Source: Bryoerythrophyllum caledonicum (lineage: Eukaryota > Streptophyta > Bryopsida > Pottiales > Pottiaceae). From it: 64,000 nucleotides of DNA. Made by a program: the position numbers and the translations under genes. How positions within the stretch are numbered: the first letter of the stretch is position 1; every line of letters starts with the position of its first letter. The stretch is taken from contig OZ020520.1 of NCBI GenBank assembly GCA_963971425.1, positions 25,500,754 to 25,564,753 of the forward strand, in the 5' to 3' direction. The notes below the pieces were generated by a model. It did no database searches and was not told the DNA's origin. It saw nothing but the letters and a program-made list of their open reading frames with translations. Positions 49,601-61,074 of the stretch are shown piece after piece.

Positions 49601-50973
49601 TTCAACATCTCTTGCATTTGGCTTGAGAGTTTAGATATTGGGCATGTTAAAGATGTTTGTTGGGCACCTTCACGACTTACTGACCTTGTCCTACATGAGT
49701 AGAGGTCTGAATAGAAGTTAAAACTAACAGATTCTAAAGCTGGTTGGCTAGTGTGGATACCTCCATGCTCATCCACTAGTTTCGTGATGCTACTTTGAGT
49801 TTCTCTTTGTCCATAAGCTTGGAAGAACTCTTTTGTGGGTTTGTCTCCCACTTTCCTCCATTTTGTCCTTCCCCTAATGTGTTGGCCTGCTAACTTCCAG
49901 TCCTCACATTTGGTTAAGGTGTCCCTTGCCCTGGTCTCTCTGTTCTGAGCGTCCACATCCTTCGGGTTTAATTGCAGGCGGATTCTCTCATTTTCTAGGT
50001 TGCTTTTTGCCTCATCTTCATTGAGCCTTCTCTCTTTTGCTTTCCCCTTGCAGAAATATTTGTACCATTTAATGACCCTCGTGAGTTTTCCAAAAACCTT
50101 TAAAGTAGGGGGACAGCTTAGCCACTTATCTTTTAACTCTTGGACCACCCCTGCATCATTTAGGTAATACGTGTTCATCTTGTACTTTGTCCCTTTGGGT
50201 CTTACCTCCTCTAGTTCCACTGATATGCAAACCGGGAGATGGTCTGAGTGGCTGCCATTTCCTAAGATCTTATAAAATTTGATATCTGCTTTGGGTTCAT
50301 CCAAGGAGGAAGGGAAGACATAGAATCTGTCCTGCCTCTCTACCACTCTTTCCAAGCCCGTACGGTGATTGTCCCAAGTAAATAACAATTGTTGGTTGAA
50401 GTCAAAAAAGTCTTGTACGTTGAAGAAGTCTTTGAAGAGGCTAAAGTCTTGTCTTTCTCTTGCCGAGATCATCATGTTAGAAGTGGACCACTTATCCCTA
50501 ATATTTTCCACGAAGTTCCAATCCCCCCACAAGATCTAATTGCAATTTGGGTATAGGGCTTCCATAAGCTCTATCCATAGTAGGCTTCTTTGGAGAGGGG
50601 AGTGTAGGGCATAGATATTTAGAATGCCTAGGTTTCTTCCAGCGTTCCCTTTAAGAATAATCCATTGGGCCGAATGTCCCCTTGAATGGCCGTGATCAAT
50701 AATAAGATGTTTAATCTTAGGAGAGGCTAACATACTTAGACCTCCACACCGAGCATTGGTTTGATTTGCCTCTAGTGCCTCACAGTGAAAAGTATGGGCA
50801 TGTCTCCATAAAATTTGACTTATAGAGTCAAGTCCTTGTCCCCTAAGCTTGTGCTTTTAGATGCATATAATGTCTAGTGTATTCAAGAAAGGCTTTAAGT
50901 AATTTCTAACTCTAGCTATACTGCCAGGATTGTTTAGAACCTGTACATTATGAGATAGGATTTGTAAATTCAT
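46636..50973 (-). pseudogene. LINE ORF2: endonuclease and reverse transcriptase, decayed
   Basis: Endonuclease and reverse transcriptase for target-primed copying of the LINE RNA. The start is the ATG at 50973-50971 (MNLQILSHNVQVLNN), overlapping the ORF1 stop. Endonuclease: GDWN near 50515 and GSHSDHLPVCI near 50240. The early catalytic Glu motif (expected before HKLRG) is lost: TAA at 50857-50859 followed by Lys. Reverse transcriptase: SGKSPGPDG, NWRPITLLNV, FLKLDFSKAYDRVD near 49155, VRQGCPLAPYLF, and YADD at 48834-48845, still intact. C-terminus: a zinc-binding RVT-type block (CTVCSVGAQESILHRFWSC near 47150-47210). Further breaks: TAG at 50536, TAA at 49297, TAA near 48918, a frame change near 48640 and TGA at 47291. 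The stops lie where Gln, Trp or Arg codons are expected. Confidence 0.9.
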
Positions 50974-51593
50974 GCATGAAGTAAGGCAAATTGGGAGCTG
51001 GGGTTGTTTAGAGACTCACAAATTTGGAATTTTCTGGCGCTACTTTTGTTGTTAAGACTCATGTTTTTGGAAACTCCAGCCTGTGCCTTAAGCGCCTCCT
51101 TTGTCCTCTTGCCATCGATAGATTTTTGCTTCTTCATTCTTTGGGCCAAGCTTGTAGGCTCCGATAGGAGAACTTCTCTGCTTCTTAGGTTTAGTATTGC
51201 ACTTACTCTGCCCGGTGTCCAATTCAGCGTCATACAATAGGCTGCCCTCTCCTCTTTGTTCATCTGTTCATACGTTCCATGCAATCCTCCGTCGTCACTT
51301 GTCTCTAGAGGGGGGCCGTTAAAGTCTGAGGCTACTCTCACTCGACCGTTGGACCTAACCTCTGTTGTTGTCCTACTTTCCTGACCGGGGTCAGTGCCCA
51401 CTCCTTCCGACGTACTGGTTTTGCTATAATGGCCACCAAATTCAGGTTCTCCCCTTACATCGCTGCTGGGAGGGGTTTCCCACCCTCCGTGGTTCAACCC
51501 TTCTAGCATCGTCTCGTCACCTCTTTGGCTCCCTTCAGCCACCTTTTCCCCCTGATCCTCGCTTTCTATGGTGGTCGGGGTTTTCTATTCCAT
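50970..51593 (-). pseudogene. LINE ORF1
   Basis: A protein of about 207 codons preceding ORF2; in L1 elements ORF1 encodes an RNA-binding particle protein. The frame from ATG at 51593 has one TAG at 51587-51585 and is then open to TGA at 50972-50970. The product is hydrophilic (EQMNKEERAAYCMTLNWTPG, then RMKKQKSIDGKRTKEALK) with no zinc knuckle or coiled coil that I can identify. Its TGA shares two bases with the ORF2 start (ATGA), which suggests translation coupling. Assignment rests on position. Confidence 0.65.
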
Positions 51594-51596
51594 CGC

Positions 51597-51614
51597 CCAT
51601 GTTACGATGATTCT
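51597..51614 (+). repeat. Target duplication of the LINE, 5' side
   Basis: CCATGTTACGATGATTCT, partner of 46589-46606. Confidence 0.9.
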
Positions 51615-51964
51615 AATGAGACTATTGACAGAAAATTTTATGCACGCTTTTAAAAACTACAACGATTTTTGTGAATTAGTGTTGAGGAGATATGTATCCA
51701 ATGTATACATTATGTTTTGCATGATCAATCAAGCTCATAGAATCTCCTAGGTCTTGTCGATCATGTTTGGTATAGCAAGGCACTTGCAAAAGAACATCAT
51801 CAAAGGTTAGCAAAGGAAATGGGATTGCAAAAATGAATATACCGCAAAGTGGGAGTGTTGGAGTTTAGAGTTGCTCATAGTTATTACAGTGGTGTAAATA
51901 GTTATGCATTGAGATATATGTAGCAAGAAAAGTGAAAGGGAGAAAATGAAGAGAGGTGAATTAG

Positions 51965-53355
51965 CACTATAAGAAACCCGTGATTTTTGTGACATTAGCT
52001 GTGATCAAGTGTGTTTTTCAAAACATGTTTTTGCGAACGGGCCGAGCCTTGGGCTCTCGGATTCTGGTGGATGTTGCACCAAACATGGAAAAATTGGCGG
52101 AAAAACGCAGAGATGTTAGCATAAACGTATTTGATTTGCGGGACGTCCTAGTGAACATAGTCATGTTTTAGACAACGTCCTCAGAAAGGTGACAATGCCA
52201 CGTCGGCAGGGGGGTTTCAGCTTCACTGTGAGTAACTTCGAGATTGTTACTGCAACCTCCCGTAAAACACTGTCCAACGGTTAAAACACAGTGGAGATGG
52301 GCTGACCTCTACAAAAATAAAAATGTGGATGTCGTTACTGACATCACAAAAAACGTGGATGTCCTTACTGACATCACAAAAAACGTGGATGTCCTTACTG
52401 ACATCACAAAAAACATGTTTGAGCCACGTATGCAATGTAGAAATTGGATTCTTTTTTAAATGTTTGTGCCACGTAGGCAAGGTTGAAATTAGCTGCCACG
52501 TAGGCAAAGAGGATGTTGGAACAGACGTCTAGATGGACGTCTACTGTGACATTTGAATGTTTATGCTAACACCATGACAAATCCAAAAATCCCATATGGA
52601 TTGTCACCACTTGTGCATCCCATTGTATATATATGTAAGGCCTTCTCTCCTATCTCATCACACTTGAATCAAGAGTGATTCACTTTCATCCATCTATTTG
52701 GATGAATTTGAATTACCCTTGAAACTTAAAGTGATACGGTACTTTTTGATGACATGGCGCTTCTTTTTGGTGACATGGCACTTGCTTTTGCTGACTTGGT
52801 GCTTGCTTTTGGTGACCTCCATCTCAACGAATGTCACAGAAAACGTCATAACGAACGTTACAGAAAACATACCGTGTTAGAAATGACGTCCCAATTTACA
52901 CTGTCCACAATTAATTATTGCATTAAACTATGTTGATTGGACATGCCACGTCATATTTTAAAAAGTGACACGTCATATTTTAAAGGTGCCACGTCATAAT
53001 ATGGCGGGTCCACGTATGCAAGCCTAGTCACAATCGTATGCCACGTCATGCGCCACATCATGGGCCACATTACCAAGGGCCCGGATGAAAAAGTTGGGGA
53101 TGTGGCACTGCCCGTCCATGTGGCGATGACGTGGACGCGACATGGCAGCCACATGGCAGATTTTTAACACCTTCAACCCCCAAGTTTTTATGACGTTTTA
53201 AAAAACGTGGGCCTGTTTTTTGAGATTTTGGCATGTTTTTCGCATGTCAATTATAACGGATTTTTTTGGACGTCAACGTTGACGTGCCGGATGCTGCACA
53301 AAATATAATTGCACGTTAGTTGCCCTGTCACAAAAAACACGGGTTTCTTACAGTG
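51965..53355. mobile_element. Nonautonomous CACTA element 2, 1391 bp
   Basis: Ends CACTATAAGAAACCCGTG (51965) and CACGGGTTTCTTACAGTG (53355), with a 3-bp target duplication TAG on both sides (51962-51964 and 53356-53358). Subterminal regions repeat ATGACGT, GCCACGTCA and TGACATCACAAAAAACGTG words. No transposase. Related to element 1 at 44696-46374 by its ends and subterminal words, so one transposase could have moved both. Confidence 0.88.
52321..52419 (+). repeat. 33-bp tandem repeat inside CACTA element 2
   Basis: Three units of GTGGATGTCSTTACTGACAT plus CACAAAAAACG. The unit combines two of the subterminal words of the element and could be a cluster of transposase-binding sites. Confidence 0.8.
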
Positions 53356-53450
53356 TAGCATGTGGCATGGTCAAAGAGGTAGGACCAACCCATGTGTCGT
53401 GTATAGAATAAGCAATGACACATGGGTGGTTGCATGAAGTCTATGCACCA

Positions 53451-53580
53451 TGTGTCCCATGCATTAGTTGGCAAGGGACACGTGGATGGACACATGATGT
53501 TGGACCGCCATGTATCCATGCATTAATTGGCAAGGGACACATGGATGAACACATGATGTCAGACCGCCATGTGTCCAATG
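53451..53580. repeat. 60-bp tandem repeat with inverted words
   Basis: Two full units and a partial third of CCATGTGTCC, GCATTAGTTGGCAAGGGACA, TGGAYRGACACATGATGT. Each unit contains CCATGTRTCC and its complement, so it can fold. Confidence 0.75.
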
Positions 53581-53639
53581 TCTTGGCAAAAGCTTGGGAC
53601 CAAGCTCTACTATAAGTAAAAGCCTTCGAAAGAAGGCAA

Positions 53640-54778
53640 CATCTCACTCCAAGCATTGTTTGTACTCCTTTGTATGTTTCTTTGCTTGTGCAACTATCTT
53701 TCTACATCTTTTAACTTCAATAGTGCCTCCGCCAAGCTACTAGTTGCGTTGGAAAGCTTCTTGGGCTTAGAAGCGTACATGAGCGTTGTAACCAAATCGG
53801 TGGCCTTGCTCACGTCCAACCCTATATCAAGCGCCTCCACCTTGGCGAAAGCTTGAGCCAAAATAGCATTCCCGTGATACCTAAAAAGGAAATTTGGACT
53901 AATCAACTCCACCATCTGCTTATCCAGTTTCAAAATGAAGATCTTCACGAGGTGGTGCTTTGTGAACACATTACTGGTCTCCGTTAACAATCAAGCCAAC
54001 CGGATATACATGGTGCGAGGGATATCCTCCTTCTCCCGGCAAAAATCCTGGATGCATTGCATCTGATCACGGCTAAACCCCCCCTACTCCACCTCTAGAT
54101 GCGCCATGAATTGCGCCAAAGGATTGAACGCTAGAGGGTCGCCAACCCCCATCAATGCCGCACGTGTTGCCACGGTCAAACGTGACATGGCCCCCATGCC
54201 AAACCGTTCGGCCACAACGGCAACGCCCTTGCCCTTAGAGTCCTCACCGGGAAACCCTCTTCCTCATTGGGCTCCTCGGTGGAAGTCAAGAGTTGGACAA
54301 CTGCACTCTCCTAAAGCGCAATCGCCAACTCCACACGTTGGCGCCACTACTCCTCAAAGTGGCGCAACAATACATCGTGTTGCGTGGTCCACCTTACATT
54401 TGACTAGAGCGCCTCCAATTTCAAATGTTGGAGCAAGGGCTCAAACACATACCAGTCGTTAAATGATGGCGTCCACTAGCGCTTTTCTTTCATCCAGGTC
54501 TGGAATTGGAGCCGCCAATCGGGCAAAGATATGCCCCTAGCCCGTCATAAGAACTTGTTTTGCATGACATGACAAAAATCCTCCTCCATGTTGTCAAATG
54601 TGCCAATGCCCCAGACCCAAAGCCTACAGTTGGTATCCAACGCCGAAACATGCTCAATAGCCTCGTCGGTATCCGACCGTGGCTCAAAGTCTGCGGTGGA
54701 GGCACTCTCCGAGTGATCTGGTGAGGAGAAGTGGTAATATCGACTCCAGGTACTCACCATAAACAAAAACCATCCCAA
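53640..54778 (-). pseudogene. Gag-like region of an LTR retrotransposon, decayed
   Basis: Read from 54778 down, FDNMEEDFCHVMQNKF and ISLPDWRLQFQTWM lead into FNDWYVFEPLLQHLKLE. The gag-like core follows at 53990-53694: FTKHHLVKIFILKLDKQMVE and ILAQAFAKVEALDIGLDV. It resembles the retrotransposon gag domain of plant LTR elements, which packages element RNA. At least four TAG stops (near 54486, 54426, 54345 and 54315) and one TGA (54545) interrupt it; most fit CAG or CGA changed by one C-to-T. No protease, reverse transcriptase or LTR is found next to it. Confidence 0.55.
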
Positions 54779-56507
54779 GATCTATCTACGGGTACTATCT
54801 AAAAGGTAAGGGTACAAACAGACAATATGCACTTGCAAAACCACCAAACTTTGTAGTTCATCGATCATCACCTTTGGCTAGTACAAGTCCAACCTTAACC
54901 CCCCACATAAAAAGGTCTTGTCGGCCAAAAATGCAACTTCATCCCTATGGTACCCTATCACAATCAGAGACAACAAGAAATGAGAACACCGGAAAATACC
55001 AGCAACAAGCCCGCAACACAGGGATATACCGCACAAGAATCTGGAAATCAAATTCGGGTTCTTTCCCCCAACATTATAAATGCGGTAAATGAAAATGACC
55101 AGAACCACATGCACACGCCTGCAATGGATGGTCACCAGTCGCAAAACCTGCAACACCACAAGGCAAACACCCAAAGGTGTCCTTTCCGAAGTTTAAAACT
55201 AAGGAGGTAGCGAGCTAATACGATCGCGGTGTTTAGAAACACAAGTTCCTCCAATGAAAGTCACACATTGGGTCACAAACGCACTCAACACCAATCAATA
55301 CCAAAATTGGATAAACATTTAAATGCCCTAAATATAGTGCAAATTTCACTCAAAATCGAGTTAAATTGCTCTAGTTACATACCTCCAAAGTTTAGACACA
55401 ATTTTTTAAAAAAATTAAACAACACAACAATGAGATTTTAGAAAAAAAAATTCCATTAAATTTTTTCCTTCCCCTAAGGTAGAAACCCCTATGGAGAGCT
55501 CAAATCCAAAGTCGGAGTTCAATAAAATAAAACATGTTGGAAGATATTAACTCACAGTTAATGAATTCTGCCCAAATTACAGTTTCATCGACAGTGGATG
55601 AAAATGGAAAGTAGCGGATGTATTTGCAAAAATGGATGATAAAATCGTAGGTCAGGTCCAATAGTTGTTCTTCTTCTTCCACTTCTTGCGCCGCTCACAT
55701 CTTGCTCAAAAACTGTCTGATTTGGGCTCCGTTTGTTGCGTTGGCTTCATCTAGACGCACTCTACGATATCAATCTTAGCATCCAATTTTTTCCTAAATT
55801 CACCCAAACTCACATTCTAGAACTAAAAAAGGAACGTAGGAGGGTCTTTGTCAAGTGAATAACTAGTTAATCGTATGCGTAGTCAAGCGTGTTGCACTCC
55901 ACAAAGGGAGAACCAATGAGTGCAAGTAGTATAAGAGAATGCGGAGCCTTTACTAATGACAAACAATCACTTACAAACAAAGGTTATCACTAAACACTCT
56001 CTAACTCACTCACAAAGCTTGACTTGACAAAGACGTCAAGTCAAGGACGTGTGCGACGCTATACGCACACACACACAACCTTAAATGGATGGAAATCATT
56101 CACGGATGAATGCAATGTGCCGCCATACATCCCTAAACCCCGTAAATTAGTATCAAACTAGTCTACGCTAAAACACTACAATGCGAAGGGGCCCTTGACT
56201 CCATGTCTTGTGATGGTGCTCTTTGAATACTAAATAAACGCATGGTTTAAATAATTCTTTTAAATATTATGTCCCTTAAGTAAATTTTTAAATCACCTTA
56301 AAATCCCGGTATCATTCCTAATGAGTGAATATAGTTACAAAATTCTTTAATCCCATGGTGATAGGCTCATTTCATTTTCCACGGTAATATATCAAATTTT
56401 TTATCAAAAAAAATAAAAATAGTTAATTTTGGCCATATTTTGAATATTTATTTTTTGATTTTATTTTTAAAATTAGGGTGTTTTTCCCAAAATCCCTAAT
56501 TTTCCTG

Positions 56508-56562
56508 TTCACCGCTCACCGCTTTCCGCTCACCGCTCACCGCTTTCAGCTCACAAAATAGC
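56508..56562 (+). repeat. CCGCTCA-type minisatellite, copy 2
   Basis: GTTCACCGCTCACCGCTTTC and CCGCTCACCGCTCACCGC words, six or seven 7-bp units with two CCGCTTT variants. Related to 2812-2845; both are followed by an AAGATAGC/AAAATAGC-like sequence. Confidence 0.7.
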
Positions 56563-56619
56563 TTTACTTGGGGTGTAGCATATTCAACAGAATTGTGCAA
56601 GGAGTGGAGGCTCAAAAAT

Positions 56620-56910
56620 TGCCAATTCACGTTTTATTTTTTTCTGAACTTAATATGTTTGGGAATGATAATCCAGATGGTCAATATAAAGCTGTACACC
56701 ATATATTGTTGTGGAAAAATGAAAAGCAAAGAATGTGACAATGTGTGAAAATGTTCGACTTGGATTAAAATGCATTTTGTCACTATAGACAAGGCTTTTT
56801 GACAATATCAAAGGAAACTATGTTACTTGCTAGTATTGAAAAGTGTAATAGCAAGAGTTTTTGGAGTTGGCCAACATGCCCGCTTTCAAGAAGCTTTTCT
56901 TCGAGATGGC
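56620..56910 (+). repeat. Dispersed repeat, inverted copy at 43490-43865
   Basis: See 43490-43865. The two copies lie 13 kb apart in opposite orientation and are diverged. Confidence 0.7.
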
Positions 56911-57541
56911 CTAACCATCAAAATAAATGTTGGATTTAGGAAATTTTATATTGACACAAAGCTTTTAGTAATCTATAGTACCCAAAGGTGACTCTTAGGA
57001 ATTTAGGGATTAAAAATAGAAAAATGAGATTGCATCCAATTGTAGCTTGCAATAAAATATAAATAAATATCAAAGCTAGTTGGATGTGAATAATGTCAAT
57101 TGATGAAAATCAAGCATAAAAGACTTCATTTAAATTTGTAGATGCTTGGGTATTTAGGGGTTAAGTTCGCTTTTGACGACGGTGACAAAGGCCACCAATC
57201 AAGGATTAATTTCTAAAGAATGGTGACCATGTTTCACCAAAACCACCTCGTAACCCCCAAGCATTAAGATAATGTATCATGAAAGCATTGTAAACAATAT
57301 CTTTTACTACTTTCAACCAAAGGATCTTGAACTTTAGTACTACAAAAACACACCCATAAATTTTTTGTAAATTTTGACTGTGAAAATTGAAAGATACATG
57401 CATTTGAAGGATGAAATGTAGTTTTTTTCTTCCCTGCGCGAACAGGGTGAGCGTACTTTGACTCAAGATAATGGCATATTTTTTCACCACTTATTTCAAT
57501 ATTTTCATGAAACTATATTGTACCTTATGTTAAGACATTGG

Positions 57542-57633
57542 CCCTGTCCAATGGGCATGGTCTTAGTAGTGGAATGAACAGACACTTTATTCACGCCGGT
57601 CCCCTTCGGGAACCGGCGTTCTTCTTCTTCTTC
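57542..57633 (+). mobile_element. 92-bp mini-insertion with the non-LTR 3' tail
   Basis: Flanked by a perfect 12-bp duplication TTAAGACATTGG (57530-57541 and 57634-57645). Contains GGTCTTAGTAGTGG, GAACAGACACTTTATTCACG, a perfect stem CGCCGGT/ACCGGCG around CCCCTTCGGGA, and a (TTC) tail. Same tail as the element at 25368-26515. Confidence 0.85.
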
Positions 57634-57645
57634 TTAAGACATTGG

Positions 57646-59153
57646 ACACCAAAAACCACAAGTAATGGAGGTGTTTAAAATAAGAAAAGAGGTCTTGCAA
57701 AGATTCAGGGTGTAATACATACCCATTTCTTTAGCATTGCAATTTTATTGCTTCAATAGAAAAATAAAAGTTGGATCTAATGTCCAAATGGTGAATTGAA
57801 TCATTATGTTGTCTTCTTTTCAAGAAAATTAAATTAGAAAAAGGGATTTTTTATTTTCGATTCGTTTAAAAATAAATACAATAGCATGCTCCCAAAGAAG
57901 TTTCATTCACTATTATCTGCCCCAAAAAAATTTACCATTCACCTCTAGAATAATACTATTCAACTCTATGATATCCTTCCCAGCTGCCCAGGGTCCAGCT
58001 TTTGATGTTTGAAGCACCATAACTATCTCTTTATAAATCCTATGAAGTCGACCCATGTTCACATCTTCAATAAAATTTTCAAAAAATTATTGTAAAATTT
58101 AGAATTTCAAGAACCTGTCCAAACTCAATTTATACCCTACATACACAAATTGTCTTTTTGGAGTTAAAGGGGAGTTTTGGAATATAATTGGCCGAGAGGT
58201 AATCCTTGGCCAATCATATTTTAGAATTTTCCTTTAATCCATGACTATTCCCCTCCACTATAGTGTAAGCAATCCTTACTCTCGCCTTTGATTTTGTGAA
58301 AAGTGGAAATATTTAATAAAGTTGGTTCACTTTGAGTTTATATATAATGTTAGAATATATAATACTATATGTTTAGATAATTATGTAATGGATATCTAAA
58401 AACATAAATTAAGTTTTTAAATTAAATGTTGACAACACTACTAGAAAGATGATGGGAGAGGGTCATTGTATACATAAAATTCTAGCAATTTAGATTAGAG
58501 CTAGCCGTTGTTTGGTATAATAGTTGTTTAATTTATATAATCTTTTTAATTTTTGAATTGTCCATGCATTATGATAGAGGCATTAAACATGAATATTATT
58601 TAGTTTACTTGTTAATTATACTAGTATATTGGCCAATTGTCCCCAACGGATTATGTAAGTTTAGGTAAGAAACCACTCCCAACTATCTCTCAATTAAGTA
58701 GCGGGTATGACCATGGTATCCCTAATATCCTTTTCCGCACTTTTTATATAAGAGATGTAAAAATTAAATTTCTTTCCTAAGTAAAAGGGCCGCTTTCTAT
58801 ACCCCTAGTCACTACTTATACTCTGACCCGTTGTCTCAAACTGGGCAACATAGCAACTTTCTTTCTTTCCTTGTCTCCATCCCTATCCCCGACCTCCAAC
58901 CCCTAGTCCCCGTCCCCTTCCCCATCAGTTTCCCGTCTTGTTTGAGAAAGCACCGGTAGGATTGTCTTCTAAACTATTATGAAACAATGTGATAAAAAAA
59001 TTGTGAATTTTGGCCTTATAGACTATTGAAGATAATTGTGGTAAAAGTGAAAACATTTGTCCTTTAAGGATTTATCAAAAATCGTAACTAAAGTTAACAT
59101 ACTCTTGCTTGTACCCATTCTCTCTCCCTTTCTCCACAAACAATTAGGGTTTA
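57646..59153. other. AT-rich noncoding stretch
   Basis: No supported gene. A small hairpin (TATAATTGGCC / GGCCAATCATA) lies near 58178-58230. The CCCCGTCC-rich tract at 58855-58940 is related to 35940-36140. Confidence 0.45.
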
Positions 59154-59669
59154 GGGCCGCTTCACACCTAACGCCCAAGTCGAGAGTCCGTCGGTTTCCA
59201 CCAATGAGATTGCTTGAATGGCCAAAGTCCGGCCTCTCGGCCTTCACACCAAAGGCCAAAGTCCAAAGGTCATCGTCTTCCAATGTGCCTGGCAGTATTT
59301 TTGGAGAGTTTTGGTGCCAAGGCGACGAGCTCTCGAGCAAAACTTGGATCGCCGTTTTTAGTCGACCTAAACTTCCTTCGAGAGTCCGTCGATTTGTTCA
59401 ACAAAATAATCAAAATCTGACAAGATATGGACCGATAGATGAAAGAGGCCAAATTTTTTGGCTAATTTTTTGGCTAATTTTTTTGGGCTAATTTTTTTTG
59501 GCGTAATGAGATGGAGTTTGGAGTTTGGACTTGGGTTTTGGGGCTTCATACCACAGCCGCCCAAAGGCTTCAATATATTTTTTTTAATCCAAAAGTTTGG
59601 ACTCTCGCCATAGTTTGGGCATAAATTTTGAGGGACGGACTCTCGACTCGGCCCGGTGTGAAGCGACCC
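59154..59669. mobile_element. MITE, 516 bp, TA-flanked
   Basis: Ends GGGCCGCTTCACACC and GGTGTGAAGCGACCC with a second matching block GTCGAGAGTCCGTC / GACGGACTCTCGAC just inside. TA on both sides (59152-59153 and 59670-59671). No transposase. The TTCACACC end word also occurs in the palindrome upstream of the Harbinger gene near 62650. Confidence 0.78.
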
Positions 59670-60142
59670 TACTTGTGGCATGTGAAAGTGAATTTGGCAT
59701 GTGGGACGGTGCTCATATACCATGACCATGGACAGAAAGTCAGACTGTACACACGCTTGGTTACCATTAAGCTGACCTAGATACATGGCGAGACTGCTGG
59801 TCATGCTCTCAGGTATGTACCAAATACAAAAACAGTTGCTGAAACTGGCACAAGGGCTTTCCACTTGGGTTGGTAGCAGAGTGGCCGTTGTTGTGTAAGT
59901 TCATCGTCCCTCAAAGCATCTGGATGTTTTACCATTGGAAATTAAGTTACAAGCATGGAATTAAGTCAGACCTGCTCAAGCCTTGAAACCTTGATAGTCA
60001 GACTGCAGGTCTCAGATGTGAAAGCAAGCAGGCAACAACGTCTTTAATGATCACTGCAAAGCTGAGATAAATTGGCATATCGGATGGTCTTCTGGAACAC
60101 CAACAAAATCTTGTACCTGCTGGTTTGTTGTGCTCCCTGTTA

Positions 60143-61050
60143 ACCCTTTACCGCCCAAGAAATCAAGATTTTTGCTGATTTTTTTTTCTTTGAACTGAAT
60201 TTGATGGAAATACAATACCTAATAGTAATATCTAACCTTACAAAATTGAACTTAACCCATGACCTCAACTTTGGGGAAATTTTGCACACCATCCAACGGT
60301 TGATGGAATAGATTATAGTGTTTGAAGTTACCGTATGTTGGTAGTGAAAACTGTGGATTTTGGAGGGTGTACCACTTTAACCATCAATAGATTCTTGGAA
60401 GAACTTTTTTACTTTGAATTTGAGTGGCTCACATGTGCACTAGGTTGATAGCTTTGCATTGACATATCATATCTAAAGAAAATATTTATACACAATTATT
60501 GGTGATTTCTTTTTTCTTTTTTCTATTTGATTGTATACAGAAATGTTCCGACCTTACACAAATCAAAATGGAAGTTTTGTATGTGAGGAGAGAGATCACT
60601 AATCACAAATCAATGAAGAATGTCTTAAAGATGAAGTTCAATTCAAATTTAAGATCAAAATCAATATGCATGTGTGTGAAATACAACATAATATATGGCA
60701 TGGTACTCACTGTATTCACTGTATTTTAGTGTATTTGAAGTACTTTGTATTGTATTCCTAGCTTTTCCAAGAGTTCTATAAATCCAAATCATGATCTGAT
60801 TGTAGGAGAGTGTTCATGTAGTGTGTGCGCAAACCATGCTATTAATTCCTTGCCTGGTGGCCATGGTCTTAGTGGTGGTGCGAACAGACACTTTATTCAC
60901 GCTGGTCCCCTCCGGAAACCGGCGTTCTTCTTCTTCCTGTATGCGCAAATTTGAACCTCGTATCTCCAAGCCTAGTTCCTCATGAATTTCATGCAAATTG
61001 AGTTTTAGCACCTCCGGAGGCCCATTTCGGGCTTCTTGCCGGTAAAGGGT
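60143..61050. mobile_element. MITE, 908 bp, TA-flanked, with a nested mini-insertion
   Basis: Ends ACCCTTTACCG and CGGTAAAGGGT with TA on both sides (60141-60142 and 61051-61052). The inverted match is short and continues with mismatches (CCCAAGAA / CTTCTTGC). A mini-insertion at 60834-60937 lies inside it. Confidence 0.6.
60834..60937 (+). mobile_element. 104-bp mini-insertion with the non-LTR 3' tail
   Basis: Flanked by TGTGTGCGCAAA (60822-60833) and TGTATGCGCAAA (60938-60949). Contains GGCCATGGTCTTAGTGGTGG, GAACAGACACTTTATTCACG, a CCGG hairpin and a TTCTTCTTCC tail. Confidence 0.85.
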
Positions 61051-61074
61051 TATGATAGTCCATGGTGGCTAATG

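Larger units (their letters stand above)
46607..51596 (-). mobile_element. L1-type LINE, near full length, decayed
   Basis: About 4990 bp on the minus strand. The poly-A tail appears as a T run at 46606-46622 of the plus strand, and an 18-bp target duplication with one mismatch flanks it. Order on the minus strand: ORF1 (51593-50970), ORF2 with apurinic endonuclease, reverse transcriptase and zinc-binding C-terminus (50973 to about 46636), poly-A. The 5' end lies only a few bases before the ORF1 ATG, so the 5' UTR is missing or the copy is slightly truncated. Confidence 0.92.
54779..57529. other. AT-rich noncoding stretch
   Basis: No supported gene. It contains the CGCTCAC minisatellite at 56508-56562 and the dispersed repeat at 56620-56910, listed separately. 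Confidence 0.45.

Noticed and set aside
57542..57633. tRNA-derived SINE, from an A-box-like TGGTCTTAGTGG word
   Set aside because: No B box follows and the element is too short to hold a tRNA-related head; the shared feature is the LINE-type tail.
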